A stretch of DNA of 7,950 nt, taken from positions 1 to 7,950 of the forward strand of contig RGNC01000088.1 in NCBI GenBank assembly GCA_010029175.1, written 5' to 3'. Each line of letters opens with the position of its first letter. Positions within the stretch are counted from its first letter, which is position 1. The notes under the pieces were generated by a model. The model saw only the letters and a list, made by a program, of their open reading frames with translations. It did no database searches and was not told the origin of the DNA. The translations under genes were made by a program, and so were the position numbers. Below, piece by piece: positions 1-5,207 of the stretch. Source of the DNA: Synechococcaceae bacterium WB8_1B_136. GTDB taxonomy: Bacteria > Cyanobacteriota > Cyanobacteriia > PCC-6307 > Cyanobiaceae.

Positions 1-392
1 AGCTTGGTGTCGAGGAACAGGCGGCTCCAGTTCTGGCCGCCATCGGTGCTGTGCAGCAGCAGTCCCGGCTGGCCGGCGATCCAGCCCTCATCGCCGTTGA
101 AATCCACGCTGATCAGCCGGAAGTTCTCCTCAGCCGGCAGGTCGAGGGCCCGCTCCTGCCAGGAGGCGCCGCCATCGTTGGTTTCCAGGATCAGGCGGTT
201 GCTGCCCACCAGGAAGCCGTGCTGGCCGTCGGTGAAGGCCAGAGCCAGCGGGTTCGACTTGGTGTGGATGTCCACCGGCTGCCAGGGGCTGGCGGTGGCG
301 GTGGGCAGGCCGGTGGTGACGCATCCCCCCAGGCCGAGGGCCAGCACAACGGAGAGCACCAGCGCGCTCAGGGTGGAGACGAGGCGTTGCAT
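1..392 (-). CDS. ycf48: Ycf48-like photosystem II assembly lipoprotein (partial, N-terminal 130 residues)
   Basis: The reading frame opens with ATG at 392 and runs off the left edge with no stop; 130 full codons are visible. Residues 1-24 form a lipoprotein signal peptide: a short basic start (MQR), a hydrophobic stretch and a lipobox LGGC ending at Cys24. Two Asp-box (BNR-like) motifs follow, NDGGASW near 72-78 and STDGGQNW near 115-122, as expected for the first blades of the Ycf48/HCF136 beta-propeller. Known members of this family assist early photosystem II assembly by binding D1 precursor on the lumenal side of the membrane. The start lies 2 bp after the rubA stop, so the two genes are almost certainly co-transcribed. 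In many cyanobacteria psbEFLJ follows; that would lie outside this window. The family call is firm; the missing C-terminal part cannot be assessed. Confidence 0.93.
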   Translation of the reverse strand, partial: MQRLVSTLSALVLSVVLALGLGGCVTTGLPTATASPWQPVDIHTKSNPLALAFTDGQHGFLVGSNRLILETNDGGASWQERALDLPAEENFRLISVDFNGDEGWIAGQPGLLLHSTDGGQNWSRLFLDTK

Positions 393-394
393 GC

Positions 395-847
395 TCAGCG
401 CAGGGAGTAGAGGGAGAGGAAAAAGGCGATCGCCAGGGCGAAACCGCCGAAGATCAACACGTTCTTCTGGCCGGGGGTGAGTTGGTTCACCCCGAGCCCG
501 TAGCCGAGATTCTCCTCGAAGCCGCTGGGCTTGTTGCGGGGGCCGATGTCTTTGAAGGCCTTGGTGCCGCTGCGGCACACCGGGCAGCGGAAGCTGGCCG
601 GATCGAGGGCGCTGAACGGGGTGCCGGCCTCGATCGCCAGTTTCTTGATGCCTTCACCCGGGTCGTACACGAAGCCGCAGCTGCGGCACTCGAAGCGGTG
701 GTCGTCGGGATCGTCCGTGGGTTCCGCCGGGGCCTCTGGCAGCGCAACCGGTTCGGCTTCGGTGGCCGGTTCTGCTTCGGCAGCCATGGCTTCGGCAACC
801 GCTGGCTCGGGCGGGGCGATTTGGGGCTGGTCTTGCTCCTCGCTCAC
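395..847 (-). CDS. rubA: Membrane-anchored rubredoxin RubA
   Basis: A 150-residue protein read from GTG at 847. Residues 1-50 are a low-complexity Ala/Pro/Glu extension. The rubredoxin domain follows, with iron ligands Cys54-x2-Cys57 (CRSCGFVYDPGEG) and Cys88-x2-Cys91 (CPVCRSG). A conserved linker (PSGFEENLGYGLGV, about 107-120) leads to a C-terminal membrane segment at about 129-148 that ends SLYSLR, typical of cyanobacterial and chloroplast RubA. The family is a one-electron Fe(Cys)4 protein needed for photosystem assembly (reported for both photosystems). It sits directly upstream of ycf48, a known neighbour pair, and is divergent from ndhC. The start is uncertain: GTG at 847 gives the plausible beginning MSEEQDQPQ but has no clear Shine-Dalgarno, while an in-frame ATG at 787 would give 130 residues with the whole metal domain intact. 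Confidence 0.93.
   Translation of the reverse strand: MSEEQDQPQIAPPEPAVAEAMAAEAEPATEAEPVALPEAPAEPTDDPDDHRFECRSCGFVYDPGEGIKKLAIEAGTPFSALDPASFRCPVCRSGTKAFKDIGPRNKPSGFEENLGYGLGVNQLTPGQKNVLIFGGFALAIAFFLSLYSLR
425..434. repeat. HIP1-containing palindrome GGCGATCGCC, copy 1
   Basis: Perfect ten-base palindrome containing the HIP1 octamer GCGATCGC, a sequence over-represented in many cyanobacterial genomes. It lies inside rubA, in the codons for the membrane segment. Confidence 0.8.
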
Positions 848-1216
848 GGCGGGCACGCTGCTGTGGCGGACTCTAAGAAGGTGGCTCTTCGGCTGAGGTT
901 CGCCGCTGAGCTTCGCCGGGTCCGGCGGCGGTGGTCTGGCGTCGTGGATGCGGCGTTCCTGCGGCGTTGATTCAGGCTCTCCCGATTTCTGTACAGCCTG
1001 TACGGAATTCAGGAGAGTGTCGCGAGGTGGGCCTGCTGCGGGGGCTCGACGCTGGACGTGGTGCGCTCCGAGCTGAGGGCCCTGCGCCGCGAACGGCGGG
1101 CCACCGATGCCGCCCTCGGCTCCTGGTTTTGGCCGGCCCATGCGCCGGGGCATGCTCTGAACCCAGGTTCTGGTTGCGGATGCCAGACTGCTGCCCAGGT
1201 TGGGCTGCCTCTGCCC
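848..1216. promoter_or_regulatory. Divergent intergenic region between rubA and ndhC
   Basis: These 369 bases separate the rubA start (minus) from the ndhC start (plus), so they should carry promoters for both operons. I see no convincing -10/-35 pair and no tRNA-like or gene-like conserved coding sequence. Two structures stand out: a 41-bp near-palindrome at 977-1017 and a set of short inverted repeats at 1139-1205 close to ndhC. The plus-strand frame of ndhC remains open upstream to a GTG at 1058 and beyond, but that extension does not resemble NdhC and is probably a consequence of high GC. Confidence 0.6.
977..1017. promoter_or_regulatory. 41-bp near-perfect palindrome, candidate operator or hairpin
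   Basis: The sequence is symmetrical about base 997. Of the 20 arm pairs, 17 are Watson-Crick, one (990/1004) is T/G, and two (983/1011, 986/1008) mismatch. The outer arm is CTCTCC with GGAGAG; the core is GTACAG-C-CTGTAC. The core resembles two known cyanobacterial operator types but misses each by one base of spacing: GTA-N7-TAC rather than the NtcA GTA-N8-TAC, and GTAC-N5-GTAC rather than the LexA-type GTAC-N4-GTWC. There is no T-run, so a terminator is unlikely. It lies 130 bp upstream of the rubA start and 199 bp upstream of the ndhC start. The structure is seen directly; a regulatory role is inference. Confidence 0.6.
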
Positions 1217-1579
1217 GTGTTCGTTCTCTCCGGCTACGACGCCTTCCTGGGCTTCCTGCTGATCGCGGCGGCGGTGCCCGTGCTGGCGCTGGTCACCAAC
1301 AAGCTGCTGTCGCCCAAGTCGCGCACCGGTGAACGGGATCTCACCTACGAATCGGGCATGGAGCCCATCGGCGGTGCCTGGATCCAGTTCAACATCCGCT
1401 ACTACATGTTCGCCCTGGTCTTCGTGATCTTCGACGTGGAGACGGTGTTCCTCTATCCCTGGGCGGTGGCCTTCCACCGCCTCGGCCTGCTGGCCTTCAT
1501 CGAGGCCCTGGTGTTCATCGCCATCCTGGTGGTGGCCCTGGCCTACGCCTGGCGCAAGGGCGCCCTCGAGTGGAGCTGA
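1217..1579 (+). CDS. ndhC: NAD(P)H-quinone oxidoreductase (NDH-1) subunit NdhC (subunit 3)
   Basis: A 120-residue membrane protein, the standard length for cyanobacterial NdhC, read from GTG at 1217. Three membrane segments lie at about 8-28, 62-82 and 92-112. The family core is intact: YESGMEPIGGAWIQFNIRYY (44-63), then FDVETVFLYPW (72-82) and the C-terminal AWRKGALEWS. NdhC (NuoA homologue) sits in the membrane arm beside the quinone channel of NDH-1, which in cyanobacteria takes electrons from ferredoxin for cyclic electron flow, respiration and, in variant complexes, CO2 uptake. The start was chosen because the protein then begins MFVLSGYDAFLGF, as in relatives. No Shine-Dalgarno is visible; a 13-base hairpin (1193-1205) lies just upstream. 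First gene of the ndhCKJ operon, 6 bp before ndhK. Confidence 0.97.
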   Translation: MFVLSGYDAFLGFLLIAAAVPVLALVTNKLLSPKSRTGERDLTYESGMEPIGGAWIQFNIRYYMFALVFVIFDVETVFLYPWAVAFHRLGLLAFIEALVFIAILVVALAYAWRKGALEWS

Positions 1580-1585
1580 TCCGTG

Positions 1586-2374
1586 ATGACGTCTTCCTCT
1601 GCAACCGCTGGCATGGCTGATGGCATGGCTGAGGCTCTCTCCATCAACGCCCTGCGCGATCAGCGCGCCGCCAGCTGCAACCCCGTTGGCGCCCCGGCCG
1701 TCACCTCGGACCTGTCCGAGAACGTGATCCTCACCACCCTCGACGACCTGCACAACTGGGCCCGCCTCAGCAGCCTCTGGCCGCTGCTCTACGGCACCGC
1801 CTGCTGCTTCATCGAGTTTGCCGCCTTGATCGGCTCCCGCTTCGACTTCGACCGTTTCGGTCTGGTGCCCCGCTCCAGCCCGCGCCAGGCCGATCTGCTG
1901 ATCGTGGCCGGCACCGTGACCATGAAGATGGCGCCCGCCCTGGTGCGGCTCTATGAGCAGATGCCCGAGCCCAAATACGTGATCGCCATGGGGGCTTGCA
2001 CGATCACCGGCGGCATGTTCTCCGCCGACTCCACCACCGCCGTGCGCGGCGTGGACAAACTGATCCCGGTGGACCTCTACCTGCCGGGCTGCCCGCCCCG
2101 GCCCGAAGCGATCTTCGACGCGGTTATCAAGCTGCGCAAGAAGGTGGGCAATGAGGCCCTGGCCGAGCGCGGCAACCTGCGCCCCAGCCATCGCTACCTC
2201 ACCGTGGCCCACCAGATGAAGGCCGTGGAGCCGATCGTGGATGGCCGCTACCTGCGCGCTGAAACCCAGCAGGCCGCCCTGGCCGCTGCCGCTGGCATTC
2301 CGGTGAGCGCCGGCACGGCTACCACCACATCCACCGCACCCGCTGCGATTCCCGCCACCAACGCTGAAGCCTGA
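1586..2374 (+). CDS. ndhK: NDH-1 subunit NdhK (NuoB/PSST, carries cluster N2)
   Basis: A 262-residue protein from ATG 1586. A GGAG at 1572-1575 lies 10 bases upstream; the adjacent GTG at 1583 is 7 bases away and would add one residue, so either could be used. The four ligands of the [4Fe-4S] cluster N2 are present: Cys73 and Cys74 (TACCFIEF), Cys138 (GACTITGG) and Cys169 (LPGCPPRPE). The stretch from about 43 to 190 is very well conserved (LYGTACCFIEFAALIGSRF, VPRSSPRQADLLIVAGT). NdhK passes electrons from the peripheral arm to plastoquinone at the junction with the membrane arm. The first 40 residues and the last 30 (Ala/Thr/Pro-rich) are variable and low in complexity. It lies between ndhC and ndhJ in the conserved operon order. 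Confidence 0.97.
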   Translation: MTSSSATAGMADGMAEALSINALRDQRAASCNPVGAPAVTSDLSENVILTTLDDLHNWARLSSLWPLLYGTACCFIEFAALIGSRFDFDRFGLVPRSSPRQADLLIVAGTVTMKMAPALVRLYEQMPEPKYVIAMGACTITGGMFSADSTTAVRGVDKLIPVDLYLPGCPPRPEAIFDAVIKLRKKVGNEALAERGNLRPSHRYLTVAHQMKAVEPIVDGRYLRAETQQAALAAAAGIPVSAGTATTTSTAPAAIPATNAEA

Positions 2375-2387
2375 GGAGCCCAAGCCG

Positions 2388-2936
2388 ATGCCAGACCAGA
2401 CGCCCGACGCCATCACCCCGACAGCCGGCCCCGTGAGCCAGTGGCTCAGCAGCCAGGGCTTTGATCACGCCGTGCTGGAGCCCGACCACCTCGGTGTGGA
2501 GGTGATCGGCGTGGAGCCGGTCTTCCTGCCGGTGATCGCCGCCGCCCTCAAGGCAACCGGTTTCGACTACCTCCAGTGCCAGGGCGGTTACGACGAGGGC
2601 CCGGGTGGTCGGCTGGTGAGCTTCTATCACCTGGTGAAACTGGGGGTTCTGGCCGAGCAGTGTTCCTCCAGCCAGCACCTGAGCGCTGATCTGAAGCCCG
2701 AAGAGGTGCGGCTCAAGGTGTTTCTGCCCCGCGATGGCGCCCTCACCATCCCCAGCCTCTACGGCCTGTTCCGCGGCGCCGACTGGCCCGAGCGGGAAAC
2801 CTTCGACATGTTCGGCATCCAGTTTGAGGGCCATCCCCATCCCAAGCGGCTGCTGATGCCGGAGGACTGGAAGGGCTATCCACTGCGCAAGGACTACGTG
2901 CAGCCCGACTTCTACGAGCTCCAGGACGCCTACTGA
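2388..2936 (+). CDS. ndhJ: NDH-1 subunit NdhJ (30 kDa, NuoC homologue)
   Basis: A 182-residue protein from ATG 2388 with a good Shine-Dalgarno, AGGAG at 2374-2378, which overlaps the ndhK stop and lies 9 bases from the start. The 30-kDa subunit signature is present at about 135-150 (ERETFDMFGIQFEGHP), followed by the typical LLMPEDWKGYPLRKDY (155-170). NdhJ is a soluble subunit that joins NdhH, NdhI and NdhK in the connecting domain of NDH-1; it has no cofactor. The N-terminal 15 residues are Thr/Pro-rich and poorly conserved. It is the last gene of the ndhCKJ operon, and its stop is 6 bp from the stop of the convergent yvcK-like gene. Confidence 0.97.
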   Translation: MPDQTPDAITPTAGPVSQWLSSQGFDHAVLEPDHLGVEVIGVEPVFLPVIAAALKATGFDYLQCQGGYDEGPGGRLVSFYHLVKLGVLAEQCSSSQHLSADLKPEEVRLKVFLPRDGALTIPSLYGLFRGADWPERETFDMFGIQFEGHPHPKRLLMPEDWKGYPLRKDYVQPDFYELQDAY

Positions 2937-2939
2937 GGC

Positions 2940-2979
2940 CTTCTACTGGGGCTGCTGGCGCCTCTGGCGCTTGTAGAAG
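2940..2979. terminator. Nested inverted repeat between convergent ndhJ and yvcK, possible bidirectional terminator
   Basis: An outer perfect 7-bp stem, CTTCTAC (2940-2946) with GTAGAAG (2973-2979), encloses an inner stem GCGCC (2958-2962) with GGCGC (2966-2970) around a 3-base loop. The element begins just after the ndhJ stop and spans the yvcK stop and its last codons. No T-run follows on either strand, so it is not a classical intrinsic terminator, but its position between two converging stops fits a transcription barrier or 3'-end stabiliser. Short GC stems arise easily by chance in this composition. Confidence 0.35.
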
Positions 2980-4343
2980 CGCATCACGGCCAGGGCCACG
3001 CTGCGGGGATCGTGGCGCAGGGTGGCGCTGGGTCGGGCCCCCTGCATCGGGGCCTCCATCACCTCATAGCCCTGGCTGCGCAGCCTGCGCCCGTTGCACA
3101 CCACCGGCTCGGCGCCCCGCTGGCGGTAGTGCTCCACCAGCACGCCACGGCCCAGGTCCTCCTGGGCCAGCACGCAGTTGAACAGGCGTTGCTGCACCCC
3201 CAGGCTGGCCAGCTGGGCTTCAATCGCCCGCAGGTGCCCCTCCACATCCAGGCCATCGGTTTCGCCCGGTTGGGTCATCAGGTTGCAGATGTAGAGGCGC
3301 GGCGCCTTGCTGCGGCTGATGGCACTCACCAGTTCCGGCACCAGCAGGTTCGGCAGCAGGGAGGTGTAGAGGCTGCCGGGCCCCAGCACGATCAGGTCGG
3401 CGTTGGCGATCGCCTCCAGGGCCCGGGGCAGGGCCGGTGGGCGCTCCGGGGTGCAGCCCAGCCGCACGATCGGGCTTGGGGCATGGCCGATCTGGGATTC
3501 CCCCTCGATGCGGCTGCCATCCTCCAGTTCGGCCCACAGCTTCACATCGGCTGTGGTGGCAGGCACCACCTGGCCCTGCACCGCCAGCACCCGGCTGCTG
3601 GCGGTGATCGCCGATTCCAGGCTGCCGGTGATGGCGGTGAGCGCCGAGAGAAACAGGTTGCCGAAGCTGTGGCCCTCCAGGCCCGTGCCGGCGCGGAAGC
3701 GGTATTGGAACAGCCGGGTGAGCAGCGGTTCCTCAGTGGCGAGGGCCGCCAGGCAGTTGCGGATGTCGCCGGGGGGCAGCACCCCCAGCTCCCGCCGCAG
3801 CACCCCGGAGCTGCCGCCGTCGTCGGCCACGGTCACGATGGCGGTGAGGTTGCTGCTGTAACGCTTGAGGCCGCTGAGCAGGGTGGAGAGGCCGGTGCCG
3901 CCACCGATGGCCACGATCGCCGGACCGCGATTGAGGCGGCGCTTGGCCACCAGGGCATCCACCAGCAGGGTGTCCTTCTCCGGCGCCAGGGCCTGCTGGA
4001 TCGAGCCGAAGCTGCGGCTCTGGCCCAGCCAGATCAGCCCGCCGCCGATCAGCAGCACCAAGGGGCCGGTGATGCTGCGGGGCAACACCTGGGTGATGGT
4101 CTGCAGCAGCCAGCTGATCGATTGCAGCAGCCAGTAGATCGGCTGCAGGTCGGCCCACACCGCCGCCCCCAGCAGGGCCAGCAGCAGGCCGATGCCCGAG
4201 GTGAGCATCCAGCGCTTCACCACCAGGCCCGGCTGCAGCCAGCGGGCGGCCCGCCGGGAGCGCGACACCAGATCCTGTTGGCGCAGATCTCCCCGTCCAA
4301 CCCAGCCGGGCCGTGGCTTGCGTCGGTGGCGAAGTGGCCGCAT
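2943..4343 (-). CDS. yvcK: YvcK/CofD-like gluconeogenesis factor with N-terminal membrane segments
   Basis: A 466-residue protein from ATG 4343. The catalytic-type CofD/YvcK fold spans about 141-455, with the family motifs IGGGTGLSTLL (146-156), VADDGGSSG (172-180), PPGDIRNC (190-197), GHSFGNLFL (224-232) and GPGSLYTSLLPNLLV (321-335). YvcK proteins of other bacteria bind UDP-sugars such as UDP-GlcNAc and support envelope homeostasis and growth on gluconeogenic carbon; the exact cyanobacterial role is not established here. The N-terminal 140 residues are an extension relative to the soluble Bacillus-type protein: an Arg-rich start, a hydrophobic segment at about 46-64, an amphipathic stretch with the near-repeat SISWLLQ/YWLLQ (70-82), and a second hydrophobic segment at about 91-107. 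This predicts a membrane-tethered protein with a cytoplasmic sugar-nucleotide domain. It is divergent from the MlaF-type gene with 69 bp between starts. No clear Shine-Dalgarno is seen. The name CofD in databases is a fold-level label; F420 synthesis is unlikely. Confidence 0.92.
   Translation of the reverse strand: MRPLRHRRKPRPGWVGRGDLRQQDLVSRSRRAARWLQPGLVVKRWMLTSGIGLLLALLGAAVWADLQPIYWLLQSISWLLQTITQVLPRSITGPLVLLIGGGLIWLGQSRSFGSIQQALAPEKDTLLVDALVAKRRLNRGPAIVAIGGGTGLSTLLSGLKRYSSNLTAIVTVADDGGSSGVLRRELGVLPPGDIRNCLAALATEEPLLTRLFQYRFRAGTGLEGHSFGNLFLSALTAITGSLESAITASSRVLAVQGQVVPATTADVKLWAELEDGSRIEGESQIGHAPSPIVRLGCTPERPPALPRALEAIANADLIVLGPGSLYTSLLPNLLVPELVSAISRSKAPRLYICNLMTQPGETDGLDVEGHLRAIEAQLASLGVQQRLFNCVLAQEDLGRGVLVEHYRQRGAEPVVCNGRRLRSQGYEVMEAPMQGARPSATLRHDPRSVALAVMRFYKRQRRQQPQ
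3405..3414. repeat. HIP1-containing palindrome GGCGATCGCC, copy 2
   Basis: Second exact copy of the ten-base palindrome with the HIP1 octamer core, located inside the yvcK-like gene. Confidence 0.8.
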
Positions 4344-4412
4344 CGCGCCTGGGGATTGGGGAAATCGTAAGGGGAACCGCCAAGATGGCTCCCTGCCCCT
4401 GCCGGTTCCGCG
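4344..4412. promoter_or_regulatory. Short divergent region between yvcK and mlaF
   Basis: These 69 bases separate two oppositely directed starts and should hold both promoters or share control elements. On the minus strand a weak -10-like TACGAT (4364-4369) lies about 20 bases before the yvcK start, but no matching -35 is visible. Neither start has a recognisable Shine-Dalgarno. An in-frame TAA at 4368-4370 bars any longer version of the mlaF product beyond this point. Confidence 0.4.
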
Positions 4413-5204
4413 GTGACCCCCTCTCCACTGCCGCCCGTTGCCGAACTGGATCGGGTGTGCGTGCGCTGGGGCGCCAAGACCGTGCTCGATGGTGTGGATC
4501 TGCAGCTGGAGCCCGGCGAGCGGTTGGCGGTGGTGGGACCCTCCGGGGCCGGCAAGTCAACGATCCTGCGCCTGCTGGCCGGGTTGCTGCTGCCCAGCGC
4601 GGGCACGATGCGCATCCATGGCGTGCCCCAGCGCTACCTGCGCCTCGATCAGCGCCATCCCCCTGATGTGCGCCTGGTGTTCCAGAACCCGGCGCTGCTG
4701 GCCTCGCTCACGGTGCGCGAGAACGTGGGCTTCCTGCTGTATCGCCAGAGCCGCCTCAGCGAGGGGGAGATCCGCGGGCGGGTGGCGGCGGCCCTGGAGG
4801 CCGTGGGCCTCTCCGGCATCGAGGAGCTGCTGCCGGGGGAATTGAGCGGTGGCATGCAGAAGCGGGTGAGCTTTGCCCGGGCCGTGATCGAGGATCCCAC
4901 CCAGCCGCCCGGCCAGTTGCCGCTGCTGCTGTTCGATGAGCCCACGGCGGGCCTCGATCCGGTGGCCTGCACCCGCATCGAAGATTTGATCGTGCGCACC
5001 AGCCAGTTGGCCGGTGGTTCCTCGGTGGTGGTGAGCCATGTGATGAGCACGATCCTGCGCAGTGCCGATCGGGTGGTGCTCCTCTACGACGGTCTGTTTC
5101 GCTGGCAGGGCCCGGTGGACGATTTCCTCCACACCGACAATCCCTATGTGGTGCAGTTCCGGACCGCTAGCCTCAGCGGACCGATGCAGCCGGCGGAGCT
5201 CTGA
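4413..5204 (+). CDS. mlaF: MlaF-type ABC transporter ATP-binding protein (lipid/MCE transport)
   Basis: A 263-residue ATPase from GTG 4413, the first start codon after an in-frame stop at 4368. All ABC motifs are intact: Walker A GPSGAGKST (42-50), Q-loop FQNPALLASLT with Gln91, signature LSGGMQKR (144-151), Walker B LLLFDEPTAGLDP (171-183) and the switch His209 (VVVSHVM). The LSGGMQKR signature plus the MCE gene 3 bp downstream place it with MlaF/Ttg2A and plastid TGD3, which energise phospholipid or lipid transfer between membranes. In this family the ATPase works with a permease (MlaE/TGD1) and a substrate-binding MCE protein (MlaD/TGD2). No permease gene is present here. The loop PTQPPGQLP (162-170), just before Walker B, is Pro-rich. 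Substrate and direction of transport cannot be read from the sequence. Confidence 0.93.
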   Translation: MTPSPLPPVAELDRVCVRWGAKTVLDGVDLQLEPGERLAVVGPSGAGKSTILRLLAGLLLPSAGTMRIHGVPQRYLRLDQRHPPDVRLVFQNPALLASLTVRENVGFLLYRQSRLSEGEIRGRVAAALEAVGLSGIEELLPGELSGGMQKRVSFARAVIEDPTQPPGQLPLLLFDEPTAGLDPVACTRIEDLIVRTSQLAGGSSVVVSHVMSTILRSADRVVLLYDGLFRWQGPVDDFLHTDNPYVVQFRTASLSGPMQPAEL

Positions 5205-5207
5205 TCC

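Noticed and set aside
991..1003. NtcA or LexA binding site at the palindrome core
   Set aside because: NtcA needs GTA-N8-TAC and the spacing here is 7; the cyanobacterial LexA-type box has 4 bases between GTAC and GTWC and here there are 5. Kept only as an unassigned operator candidate.
848..1216. tRNA, small RNA gene or CRISPR in the rubA-ndhC gap
   Set aside because: No cloverleaf, no repeated spacer-sized units and no conserved RNA motif could be recognised; only the palindrome and short stems are present.
395..2416. Very long open frame on the minus strand across the ndh operon
   Set aside because: Only its last 150 codons (rubA) look like a real protein; the rest is His/Gly/Gln-rich antisense of ndhC and ndhK, open because of high GC.
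3012..4370. Long plus-strand open frame opposite yvcK
   Set aside because: Composition is His/Gln/Ala-rich antisense shadow; the minus strand carries all YvcK motifs.
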